Origin: a virus
Virus record (IMG/VR): IMGVR_UViG_3300025674_000144
Coordinates: 1-36,910 of that record
Reading direction: 5' to 3' (one strand)
DNA length: 36,910 nt
Shown here piece after piece: positions 22,079-31,300 of this stretch; the first letter of the stretch is position 1; each line of letters starts with the position of its first letter. Under the pieces are notes generated by a model. The model saw only the letters and a program-made list of their open reading frames with translations. It ran no database searches and was not told the origin of the DNA. Made by a program: the position numbers and the translations under genes.

Positions 22079-24079
22079 ATGGCAAATACTGATATATTTT
22101 TAGGAAGCGGAGCGAGTATAACATTTATTCCTGAACAGGATATTTATGTTAAAACATCAACAACAGGAACAGTAGATACGATTACTGCTCATTCTGATTT
22201 TACAGATAATTTTTCATTAATTGATGATTTGTATGTTGGTTGTTTAATTGAAAGATATAATTCAAGTGATGAACTGCAAACAACTGCAAGAATTACTTCT
22301 AATGATTCTACTACAATTACATTCTCTCCTTCCCAAACTGTTGCAAGTGGTGATTATTTCATTATAAAGTCATATGGAACTCCTGTTCCTGCTCCTAAAG
22401 TAGCGGGTGCAACTGTAAATGTAGCAGAAGTGACAACTGTAACTTTCTTAAGTGATGATAAAACTGATTATGATGGTATTTATTTGGTATTTACTATTTT
22501 AGCAAGTGCTGGTGGTGCTGCCTCAACAAGAGGAGTTTGGTTTGATGACACTGATGGAGATACTGCACCGACAACGAGTGCTGATGCTGATAGTGAAGTT
22601 TCTATCTTTGATGCAGGTTTAGTCACAAAAGAAGAATATGCAGCAGCATTTACAACTGTAATTAACGGAGTTTCTAATATTTCAGCAACAAGAAGCGGTA
22701 ATGTCGTGACTGTCACAAATGCTTATGGTGGTGCTAATTCCGCAGCAACTACAACAAGTGCTTCTTCTATTATTTTAGTTTCTCAATCAACTGCGGGTGG
22801 AACTTCTACCACAACTGCCGCTAAAAGACTTCTTTCTGACCAATGGTTAGGAATTACTGAATCGGCTACATTTCCTAATACCGAAGTTGAAATGAAACAA
22901 ACTAATCTTTCTCTCGGTGGTTCAAGAAACTTTACTTACCAATATAAAGGAATTACTTCTTTTACAGGCGGAAATTTAGGATTTGTTGCTAATCATGGTG
23001 CATGGCTTTATTATTTCTTAGGAAAATGCACCGAAGTTGAATGCGATACTGCATCAGTGACTACTCCAACAAATTTTGCACCCGATAGTGCTGATAAAAA
23101 TAAAATTTTCTTAGAGGGAGATAGTGGCGAAAGTTCGGGAGGAGCAGGAATTACTACTACTGATTTTCCAGAAACAGGCCCAATTTTTATTAGAAGTGTT
23201 TTAAACGATAGTTCCAATGGAGTCTTTTGTCCTCCTCTTCCACCCAATGTTATTACATTAGCAAATATGGTTTCTTTAGACCGACCCACTACTGTAAGCG
23301 GAACTATGACCAAGCCAATTACCTATACTTTTGAAGAACAAAATGGCGACCTATTGCCTTCTTTTGCTCTTGAAAGAAACTTTAGCAAATTAGCAGGTTC
23401 TTCTAATATTTATAGAACTAACACAGGTGCAGATAATGAAGACTTAAACTTTACAACAATAGCAAGAGGTAATAGAGTAAATACTCTAACCATGACCGCT
23501 AATGAAAATGAAGAAGTTAAAATGACACTTGACCTAAATACAAGAAATGTTCACAACTTAACTCAAACAGAATCTTATGACGCTCGAAGAGGCATTGAAT
23601 CAGAAACTACTTTCTTTAATTTTGATACTACAAATAATAGTGATGATATGAGAGAACCGTTCTTTTTCTCAGATGGAACATTTAAGGTTCTTGACCACTC
23701 TTTCCTTAAAATCAATACTTTGACTTTAACTATGAATAATAACCTACAAGACAGAAGATTCTTAGGTGCAGGTGGAAAGAATATTCAAGAAGGAATTCCT
23801 GCACAAAGAACTTATGAAATTCAATTTACAGGTCATGTGACTGATGATAGGCTATATCAAGCACTTCTAAATGATTCTGAAAATACAACACAAACAATTG
23901 AATTAGTATTTACTAAATCAAACGGAGAAGCAATTACACTTAACTTTACAGACTACTTCATTACTGCAAATAATTTTCCTATTCCCGATGATAAAGGGCC
24001 AATTGCAATAGAAGCAACAGTTATGCCAAGAAATCTAAGTGCTTGCACAGTTAAAACTCATTGGATTTTACAGGGGTGA
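22079..24079 (+). CDS. Major tail tube protein with extra surface domains
   Basis: A 666-residue protein, much longer than usual tube proteins (150-300). The N-terminus MANTDIFLGSGASITFIPEQ and the C-terminal third fit a tail-tube beta barrel: FKVLDHSFLKINTLTLTMNN, then RTYEIQFTGHVTDDRLYQAL, then IELVFTKSNGEAITLNFTDY and the end THWILQG. Two inserted beta modules precede it. One lies near 30-105 (LYVGCLIERYNSS; GDYFIIKSYG). The other lies near 110-255 (DGIYLVFTILAS, GVWFDDTDGD, GNVVTVTNAYGG). Such modules would protrude from the tube and could bind host surfaces. Its position before the chaperones and tape measure supports the call. Confidence 0.8.
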   Translation: MANTDIFLGSGASITFIPEQDIYVKTSTTGTVDTITAHSDFTDNFSLIDDLYVGCLIERYNSSDELQTTARITSNDSTTITFSPSQTVASGDYFIIKSYGTPVPAPKVAGATVNVAEVTTVTFLSDDKTDYDGIYLVFTILASAGGAASTRGVWFDDTDGDTAPTTSADADSEVSIFDAGLVTKEEYAAAFTTVINGVSNISATRSGNVVTVTNAYGGANSAATTTSASSIILVSQSTAGGTSTTTAAKRLLSDQWLGITESATFPNTEVEMKQTNLSLGGSRNFTYQYKGITSFTGGNLGFVANHGAWLYYFLGKCTEVECDTASVTTPTNFAPDSADKNKIFLEGDSGESSGGAGITTTDFPETGPIFIRSVLNDSSNGVFCPPLPPNVITLANMVSLDRPTTVSGTMTKPITYTFEEQNGDLLPSFALERNFSKLAGSSNIYRTNTGADNEDLNFTTIARGNRVNTLTMTANENEEVKMTLDLNTRNVHNLTQTESYDARRGIESETTFFNFDTTNNSDDMREPFFFSDGTFKVLDHSFLKINTLTLTMNNNLQDRRFLGAGGKNIQEGIPAQRTYEIQFTGHVTDDRLYQALLNDSENTTQTIELVFTKSNGEAITLNFTDYFITANNFPIPDDKGPIAIEATVMPRNLSACTVKTHWILQG

Positions 24080-24083
24080 TATT

Positions 24084-24185
24084 TTGGTTTCAAGGTATGA
24101 AAAGAATCTACGAGTGATTCAAGAAAAACTAAAAGAGGTAAAAAAGAAAACTCCTAAAAAGAAAAAATCCAAATTAGCAGAATAA
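24084..24185 (+). CDS. 33-residue basic mini-gene
   Basis: A short reading frame with TTG 24084 as start, five bases after GGGGTGAT, the same stop/ribosome-site/TTG arrangement as several larger genes here. The product begins MVSRYEKNLRVIQEKLKEV and continues into a run of Lys broken by Thr/Pro, ending SKLAE. It is helical and then strongly basic. Without it the region between tail tube and chaperone would be a 156-base gap, unique in this compact window. No homologue is recognised. Confidence 0.5.
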   Translation: MVSRYEKNLRVIQEKLKEVKKKTPKKKKSKLAE

Positions 24186-24188
24186 TAT

Positions 24189-24230
24189 TCCACCAACACC
24201 GTTAGTTTGTTTGTTGGTATAGAAGGTGGA
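24189..24230 (+). promoter_or_regulatory. Alternative RNA hairpins overlapping a ribosome binding site
   Basis: ACCAACA (24192-24198) pairs perfectly with TGTTGGT (24212-24218), leaving a 13-base loop. The overlapping TCCACC (24189-24194) can instead pair with GGTGGA (24225-24230), which is the ribosome site of the tail chaperone gene at 24236. The two pairings share three bases and so exclude each other. One leaves the ribosome site free and the other covers it. This could set the dose of the chaperone. There is no U tract for a terminator. It is a sequence-based inference only. Confidence 0.35.
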
Positions 24231-24235
24231 GAAAA

Positions 24236-24601
24236 ATGGAAAAGAAAATTGTAACAGATAAGAGTGTGCTTTTTGCACTAAATGAGCCTACGCTACATTA
24301 TATTAAAGTAGCACCCGAAACAGAAGAATACCTCAAAGTGTGGGTAAAAGAACCTACATGGCTTGAGGTAGATAAAGCCATGAATAGCATGATGAAGATT
24401 GATGCAAAGCGTCAAGACATGGATATAGATTTGAATGCTATGTTTAAATTCATGGTTGAAAATTTTATTGTAAAGACTGAACCAAGTCTTTCAGCGATTG
24501 ATATTCTTAGATTAACTCCTTTTGTGGGTAATCAAATTAAAGAAATTCTTCCTAATCCTTTTACTGTATTTGAGGAGGATGAGGAAAAAAACGAAAAGTG
24601 A
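24236..24601 (+). CDS. Tail assembly chaperone (gpG-like)
   Basis: A 121-residue acidic protein from ATG 24236, behind GAAGGTGGAG. The N-terminus has strands (LHYIKVAPETEEYLKVWV), then helices (WLEVDKAMNSMMKI; LNAMFKFMVENFIV), with an acidic end (FEEDEEKNEK). Located between tube and tape measure, it matches the lambda gpG type, which coats the tape measure during tail assembly. Near its 3' end, A AAA AAC lies in the correct phase for -1 frameshifting into the next gene, exactly as in G/GT pairs. That makes the role fairly secure without sequence similarity. Confidence 0.8.
   Translation: MEKKIVTDKSVLFALNEPTLHYIKVAPETEEYLKVWVKEPTWLEVDKAMNSMMKIDAKRQDMDIDLNAMFKFMVENFIVKTEPSLSAIDILRLTPFVGNQIKEILPNPFTVFEEDEEKNEK
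24586..24592 (+). promoter_or_regulatory. -1 programmed ribosomal frameshift site
   Basis: The heptamer A AAA AAC (24586-24592) matches X XXY YYZ in the zero frame of the chaperone gene (codons GAA AAA AAC). Slipping back one base makes the ribosome read CGA AAA GTG and continue without a stop to 24804. The fused product would be about 189 residues: 119 from the first frame and 70 from the second. The zero-frame stop is only two codons downstream. No strong stimulatory stem is obvious after it. Confidence 0.75.
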
Positions 24602-24804
24602 GAAACGCATTTAAGGGTCATAAAGCAGACCCTCAAACCGTTTCTCTTATTATCACATACTCCTTAGCAAAAGCATTAGCAATTAGCCCTTTGGAGATAT
24701 ACAAAATGCCGACAAGTTTAGTATTAGATTTGTTAAGAGTGCATTTTGTTGCAGAAGAATTAAAGGCAGAAGAGATAGACAAGGCTATGAGCAAGGCTAA
24801 GTGA
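24598..24804 (+). CDS. Tail assembly chaperone extension (gpT-like), made by -1 frameshift
   Basis: A 68-codon open frame in the -1 frame relative to the gpG-like gene. It contains an amphipathic helix (VSLIITYSLAKALAISPLEI) and DLLRVHFVAEELKAEEIDKA. In lambda-type tails the T part exists only as the GT fusion, which links the chaperone-coated tape measure to tube subunits. A GTG at 24598 overlapping the upstream stop could give a free product, but no ribosome site precedes it closely. The fusion is the more likely main product. Confidence 0.75.
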   Translation: MRNAFKGHKADPQTVSLIITYSLAKALAISPLEIYKMPTSLVLDLLRVHFVAEELKAEEIDKAMSKAK

Positions 24805-24814
24805 GGTGGCGAGT

Positions 24815-26503
24815 TTGGTTGATTCAGTAGAGTTAATGAATAGACAGTTAAAACTACTGGAAAAAATGGAGAAGCGATTCAACTCTATGAGAAAAACCCA
24901 AGAAGATACCAATGAGGTAGAAGAAAAAGCAGTTAAAATCGCTAAGAATAGAAGCCAAGCCGTAACTATGCTTACAAAACAATTAGAAAAACAAGATAAA
25001 AGTTTTAATTTAATCTCTAAAAGCGTTAGTGGCACTATTAAAACATTTAAGGAATTTCAAGAAATTACAGGACAAGGTAAGTTTGTTTCTGGATTAGAAT
25101 ATATTGATTTAATATTAAGCAGTTCTTCTCAAAATGTTAAACTATTTGGAGTAGAAGTCGCTACTGCTCGTAAAATCTTTTACGGGTTTTTACCGCCAGG
25201 AACTTTTAGAGTTTTTAATCAACTTTCTACTGGAATTAGATTTACTACACAAACAATTCGTTCTATGAGCCAAAGCGGAGAAGAAGCCAATAATATTTTT
25301 ACTACTCTATTTAAAGGATTTACAAAAATAAGCGGATTAAAGCCTTTATTAAAATATCAACAAATGGCAAGAAGTGATTTGGCTGCGTCTAAAAGAAAAT
25401 TTGCTGAATCAGAAGAAATAGCCCAAGCAACAGATAGTAGGGGTGGAGAAGCATTAAAAGCGGCTCAATATGGTCAAAGATTACAAACTCGGTCTGAAAC
25501 TTATGCTAAAAGAGGAGAATTTTCTTTTAAAAATTTAGGAAAATTGGCAGTTTTAGGGGATATGTTTGAAAAAGGTGGAGCATTAAGCCTTAGAAAAGAC
25601 GATAGAGCAGAAAGAAAAAGAAAGGCAGAAGAAAGATTCCGAGCAGTTAAAGAAAATTTAGGAGTAATTGCCGAAGCAAGTTGGAAAATGTGGTTAAATG
25701 CAGGAAAAATGATATTAAAAATAGGATTAATGTCTATGCGTTTCTTTATTCTATTCGCCTTTTACGCTTCATTAGCATTTATAATTCTAAAACCACTTAT
25801 GCCAGCACTTAAAGAAGCATTTAATTGGGCGATTACTACATTTGCTTATGGACTTTCTCAACTTTGGGAAGGACTTGGATTTATTCTTGAAGGAGTAATG
25901 ATGGTATTTGGTGCTATATTTGGAGGAGGAACGGCACAAGACTTACTGATGGGATTATGGAATGTAGCGTGGGGAGTAGGTAAAGTTTTATGGGGAGTAA
26001 TTTCAATATTTTTAGGAACGATTCCTGCGTTATTGCTAGGTTTAGGAGCAGGAATTCTTAACTCAGTAGGGGGTTGGTTTAGTGATTTAATGTCGGGTGG
26101 GGATAAGACTTATGATGCAATTATAAATGGTTTTCTTCTTGTAGCAGGTATTGTTATGATAATTAAAGGAATGCCACTTTTAATAATCGGAGCAGCACTT
26201 TTAGCAGTAAAAGCATTGGCTGATTACATTAACCCATTTGCTGATGGTGGAACAACAACTTCGGGGCTTTCTCTTGTTGGAGAAAGGGGGCCTGAATTAG
26301 TTAAATTACCATCGGGTTCAAGAGTTTATTCTAATAAGGACTCTAAAACCATGTTATCTAATTCTAATGGTGGAAATACTTTCAATATTACGATTAATGC
26401 AAGAGATACTTCTGATACTGAACTACGAAGAATAGCAGACAAGATAGGACAAATGATTAACAACAAAGTCACTCGGTCTGTTTCAACAACTACAACTTTT
26501 TAG
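24815..26503 (+). CDS. Tape measure protein
   Basis: A 562-residue tape measure, which sets tail length and may help pass DNA through the membrane. TTG 24815 behind TGAGGTGG is preferred; an in-frame GTG at 24806 is inside that site. Residues 1-90 are coiled coil. Residues 300-480 hold several hydrophobic segments (FFILFAFYASLAFIIL; GVISIFLGTIPALLLGLGAG; VAGIVMIIKGMPLLIIGAAL). The C-terminus carries the usual tape-measure box, FADGGTTTSGLSLVGERGPE with LVKLPSGSRVYS. At about 1.5 angstrom per residue, a rule of thumb, the tail would be near 80-85 nm. There is no lysozyme domain. Confidence 0.88.
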   Translation: MVDSVELMNRQLKLLEKMEKRFNSMRKTQEDTNEVEEKAVKIAKNRSQAVTMLTKQLEKQDKSFNLISKSVSGTIKTFKEFQEITGQGKFVSGLEYIDLILSSSSQNVKLFGVEVATARKIFYGFLPPGTFRVFNQLSTGIRFTTQTIRSMSQSGEEANNIFTTLFKGFTKISGLKPLLKYQQMARSDLAASKRKFAESEEIAQATDSRGGEALKAAQYGQRLQTRSETYAKRGEFSFKNLGKLAVLGDMFEKGGALSLRKDDRAERKRKAEERFRAVKENLGVIAEASWKMWLNAGKMILKIGLMSMRFFILFAFYASLAFIILKPLMPALKEAFNWAITTFAYGLSQLWEGLGFILEGVMMVFGAIFGGGTAQDLLMGLWNVAWGVGKVLWGVISIFLGTIPALLLGLGAGILNSVGGWFSDLMSGGDKTYDAIINGFLLVAGIVMIIKGMPLLIIGAALLAVKALADYINPFADGGTTTSGLSLVGERGPELVKLPSGSRVYSNKDSKTMLSNSNGGNTFNITINARDTSDTELRRIADKIGQMINNKVTRSVSTTTTF

Positions 26504-26513
26504 GTGAATAATT

Positions 26514-27137
26514 ATGTCTTTTGTGTATCTTAAAACTAAAGCCTTTGAAGCAAACACTCTAACTGAAAATCTAATAGAGTTGAGAGTAAATACTGTTAGC
26601 GTTTCTGTTAATAAAACAATACCTTCATTCGGTATTCCTTTTTCTGGATTAGCAACGGGAGAATCCCAAAGAGTAGCACTTGATATTGGTATGTCAGAAA
26701 AAACTCTAAGCCTAAGCGGATTTATTACAAATGGGCCAATTACAAAAAACTTTGATGGAACTCCAACTACTGTTCAAATGACGGCACAAGAAATAGCACA
26801 GTTGATTGCTTCGGGAGTAGATTCTACTGGTATTGCTAAACATCAAAGTTTTGATGAATTAGTAATACTAATAGACTCAGCAGTTGATTCCTCGTATAAT
26901 CAAAGAGGCACGACTACTCCTTTAGAGACTATTCAAATTCCTCTAAACTTTTCTTCAAGAGGAACATTTGATTCTTTAGACAATGATAATATTATTTTAC
27001 CAACAAGTGAATTCCCCGATTCTCAAACAGATGAAGGAATTAGTGGTTTTATTAGAAGTTTCGATTTTACATTAAGCGGAGAAGCAATAGAAGTAGAGTT
27101 TAGTATGCAATTTGAAGTAGCAACAGTTATTCCTTGA
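26514..27137 (+). CDS. Distal tail / tail-tip protein candidate
   Basis: A 207-residue beta-rich protein from ATG 26514, behind AGGTGAAT. It begins MSFVYLKTKAFEANTLTENL and has VNTVSVSVNKTIPSFGIPFS, a Gly-rich segment near 42-60 and a closing pair of strands (SGFIRSFDFTLSGEAIEVEF; SMQFEVATVIP). Strand-rich proteins immediately after the tape measure are normally the distal tail (Dit-like) ring. The ends resemble a tube-fold beta sandwich. There is no Cys or membrane segment. Assignment is from order and fold impression. Confidence 0.65.
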   Translation: MSFVYLKTKAFEANTLTENLIELRVNTVSVSVNKTIPSFGIPFSGLATGESQRVALDIGMSEKTLSLSGFITNGPITKNFDGTPTTVQMTAQEIAQLIASGVDSTGIAKHQSFDELVILIDSAVDSSYNQRGTTTPLETIQIPLNFSSRGTFDSLDNDNIILPTSEFPDSQTDEGISGFIRSFDFTLSGEAIEVEFSMQFEVATVIP

Positions 27138-27147
27138 GGTAATTTAA

Positions 27148-28347
27148 ATGTATCATATTTTAGCAGGGAAACAAAGGGCATTAAAATTCCCTATTATGTG
27201 TAATGCTTCTGTTAAAATAGATTATTCTGATAATATACCCGATACAAATAATAATTCAAATACTGCTGATGATGTAAGATATGGTTTATGGGGTCATGAA
27301 GGCTCTTTTATTTTTGAAGCAATTATTACCCCATATGATATTAATGGATATGGAGCAGGGTGGGATGAAAAACCAAGTGTAGTTAGTGGAAGAACTTTTA
27401 GCGACACTCCTCCAAGTCCTCGTTTAATCAATGCATCAGATAAAGTAATGCCAGCAATTGACTCAAGATTATATTCAGCGAGCGATAGGCAAAGTGAAGC
27501 CTATTTAGCAAGCACTACTGCGGGTAGGCTAAATCACGAAATGATTATCTTTTACAATGATAATTTTCATATTTCTTTAGTAAATACTACAAAACATAAT
27601 CAAAACCAACCTGCTGAATTTGGAATAAAAGTAGGTATTAAAACTCCTAATATGGTAAGTAAAACAGAAATAACTACCGATGCGGTAATTTTACCTTCAT
27701 ATAGTAGAACATATACTTATAGTGCTACTGATGGAATAGACCAAACAGAAGGATTTGATGAGTTTGGTAGGTTTAAGTATTGGAAAGTGAATACTGTTGG
27801 TAGTGGAACAAATACAGGAGATTATGTTTCTTTAGGTTCTAATGCAGTAGATTTTATTGAGGGAGTTAACCAAAAAGTGTTTATTCGAGAAGATAATAAA
27901 TTTGTATTGCTCGGAGAAGTAAATACTAAAACTGCAAGTCAAATTAGAACAGTATCTCCTCATGGTAAAACCTTGACCACTGGGGAAGGGCTCTTTTTAA
28001 AAGCCTATCAAGAACCTACATATATTAATAAAATTCACCAAGTTTCTTGCATTTATGATGACTTACAAAAGAAAGTATTCATTTACCTAAATGGCATTTT
28101 GATTAAAGAAGAAACAATTGTTGCTACTGATAGTTTTGCATTTGACAGAACCGATTGCTTTTTAGGAGCAAATGGAACAAATGCTACGGGAGTTGGTTCA
28201 GCCACTACGAATAAACAATTTATGGGAGAAATGCACGAAATGTATATCTCAAATAGAATATCAAGTAAAATTGTTAGGCACTCAAATTTAATGCCTAACT
28301 ATAATGATGTTCTTCTTTACCTAAGATTTGAGGAGATAGACCTATGA
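27148..28347 (+). CDS. Tail adhesin with LamG/concanavalin-A-like lectin domain
   Basis: A 399-residue virion protein from ATG 27148, behind TGAGGTAA. The C-terminal region (about 288-395) has the jelly-roll signature of LamG-type lectins: INKIHQVSCIYDDLQKKVFI with YLNGILIKEE, then DRTDCFLGANG, then FMGEMHEMYISNRI and VLLYLRFEEIDL. The N-terminal part also looks lectin-like (YGLWGHEGSFIFEAIITPYD), so the protein may hold a split or doubled jelly roll. It overlaps the giant hub gene by four bases (ATGA), pointing to equal production. A role in binding host surface glycans at the tail tip is likely but inferred. Confidence 0.75.
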   Translation: MYHILAGKQRALKFPIMCNASVKIDYSDNIPDTNNNSNTADDVRYGLWGHEGSFIFEAIITPYDINGYGAGWDEKPSVVSGRTFSDTPPSPRLINASDKVMPAIDSRLYSASDRQSEAYLASTTAGRLNHEMIIFYNDNFHISLVNTTKHNQNQPAEFGIKVGIKTPNMVSKTEITTDAVILPSYSRTYTYSATDGIDQTEGFDEFGRFKYWKVNTVGSGTNTGDYVSLGSNAVDFIEGVNQKVFIREDNKFVLLGEVNTKTASQIRTVSPHGKTLTTGEGLFLKAYQEPTYINKIHQVSCIYDDLQKKVFIYLNGILIKEETIVATDSFAFDRTDCFLGANGTNATGVGSATTNKQFMGEMHEMYISNRISSKIVRHSNLMPNYNDVLLYLRFEEIDL

Positions 28348-31300
28348 CAGTTGCAGTATATACAAAGGGAGGGGCTTCTGCAAGCAACATAGATGTGCCT
28401 ACTAATTGTAAAATAACGACAAGTAGCACTTATTCTACGGATGGAACAAGGCTCTATACTGCTATTCATACCGATGCTTCTGAAACAACTCATTCGTATG
28501 AAGAGTTTTCGGGCAACAGTCCATATAGTAATTTGAATACAACTAAGGGATATAGGATAAAAACATATCAAACCGCTACACAGACAGGCTATCTATTCAA
28601 TCCGTCTGATTGGGATGATACGAATAAAAAATTCGATAATTACGATTACTTTGTTTTATTATATGCAGACGACCATTTACAACACCATTTTGCTAAAATT
28701 ACAGAAGTCATAAAAGAAGATGTATTGGGAGATGCTTTTGAATTTTCTCCGAAATTAGGAAATGAGATTCCTAAAGACACTAAATTTATGATTATTAAAG
28801 GGCCGCCACAGAACTCAAATGTTGTTGCTTTTTCTGCGGGAATTAAAAAGGACTTACAAAATGAACTTATGTGTGCTAATCCATTGTTTTATTTTTATGA
28901 TGAGTCTTTAGATAAAATAGGAGAATTAGACCATAATAAAAAATATTTTGTTAGGCAAACAGGGGTTTCTACGGGAACGACTATTGATATGACTTCTGCT
29001 GATGAATGCACTATTTTGACTACTCAAGAATACTTAGGACAAATAGTAGATTATAGTAGGTATTCTATGAAAGTGACACTAACCGATAATCTAAGAGATT
29101 TAGATACAACTAACGGTGGTTCAAATGAAGGAGAAAGCATAACAGGTTATGGCACTAATTCTAATTATGAAGACATATTTGTAAATGCGAGAAGAGATAG
29201 TGATGACCAATTTAATAATAATTACAATGGTGAATATAGATATTTGACTTATTCTTATTCTCCTAATTGCACTAACATTTTATCTAATGTAATTAAACAT
29301 ACTACTAATGAATCTTTTAATAATATTGCAGGTAGAAGCGAAACCACTATTATAGACACTTTCAGAATAACAAATGTTAAACTTAAAGAAAATGATTTCT
29401 ATGGTGTTAGACATAGAGTTCATATTGGAGAAACACAGGATTGGGCAACAATAGAATGTGATATTGATAGCCTTACTACTCCTAGTGGATATAGAGTAGT
29501 GACAATAGATATTGATGATATAGAATCTTATCTGGTTGCGGGTAATGAAATAAAAATAGGTAATGTAATTTGTATTGTTAGAAGTGTTTCTAATGGGGCT
29601 TCTACTTCTACTATTACATTAGAAAATTATTACCGAGCCACAACCGAAGGAGTATTTACTGCTGGAACTCCTACTCTTTCTACTGATGATATTATTTATA
29701 GACGAGCATTTAATCACCTAAATAATACTCTTTTAACTGATTTTAAAATAATGGAAGGTAGAGAAAAAGACCTATATGTTCGGTTCGATGCACATAATTT
29801 TGCTCTATTGGAAGCAAAGGTTTCTTCAACAAATAAAAATCAAAAGTTATTAACTTTAACTTATGAATTTGATTCTTATGATTCTAATGTTTTGGCCTAT
29901 TTAAATGGAGCATATTCTATTGAAATAAATAGATTTGAAGGAGAAATAGAAACAATTACCACCTACAAAGAACAAGGGCAAACTTATGTTGATATATCGG
30001 GAAGAGATAAATTCAATAAAATATTATCTCCTATTATTAATAAAGAGACTGTATTTAGTGAAGATATAATATATTCCAGTGAAAGCCCATATCCCGAATT
30101 ATTTCCATTTGAAACGGGTGGAGGAAGCCAAATTTCCTTATCTTTAGCCACTTTTGATAGTAATAATATACAGTTTAGTGATAGTGTGACAGTTGTTGCT
30201 ACTGATGCAGACCCCTCATCACAAGAATTAGATAATTTTACCCACTTATATGCTAAACTCAATCAACACATATGTTATGTTGGAAGAATATCGGAAAGCA
30301 CTGGTAGTTATTCAGCAGGTAGTGATGTTAGGTTAGAAAATAATTCTTTAGTAGAATTACTTTCGGGAGGTAGTGCATTATTATACTATTCGAGGCTAAA
30401 TAATAAAATTATTTTTAATAAGGCACTTTCTTCTAATGCTGCTATTGATTCGGCTTCTGATTTAAGAGGGGCTTCTGATAAAGGCGTTTTATTTACAGGA
30501 GGATATAGCATTTCATTAGGAGGATATGCAGAAGGTAGTTATTTACCAAACACTTCCACTGATACCACAAATGCTTTAGCAAGAGGATATTATATCAGCA
30601 AAGTCCAAAATATGAAAAATGATTCTTATTTCTTTGCTAATCTTGGAAATGATGCTACTCCCGAAGAATATGAAGATTTTAATGTTGTTAATTCTTTACT
30701 TGATTTTACTGTTGTGAGCGTGAAAGATAATGGGGCATTGAAGGAAATAGAAGTAGCCCCACATAATCCACTATTGCTAGCAAGGAAAGATATTAATTAT
30801 GCTAATGCTATTTCAGAAGAATTAGTTTCTACTGATGAATTAAGCGTGACTATTGGTAATCTATTAAGCAACCAAGACATAGGAGACCAGTATTTCTTGT
30901 TAGATAATAATAGTCTTTCAAATACAAACGCCAACCGTTATGCTCATGAAGGAAACGCAATTTATTCTAACGGGGTTTTTTTGGGAATAATAGATATTTC
31001 TTATCCGTTGAATGCTACTTCAACTGCAATACGGCTAAAATCTCCTGCTCCTATTTCTGTCCTAACAACAGATACTCTTACAATAATTGGCAAAACAACA
31101 GAAGGTATTTATGACGAATACAATAAAAAGAGCCACGAATTTTCCATAATCAATGGTGGAATTTTACATGGAGGAAAAATGATTTCTTTATTGAGTCCTT
31201 TTATGTCAGATTCAAATGCCTCAGTTTTAGATTATATGACTTATCAAACTACTTCTGCAAATAGAGTAAGTTATAAAGAAAGATTCGGCTCACCTATTTA

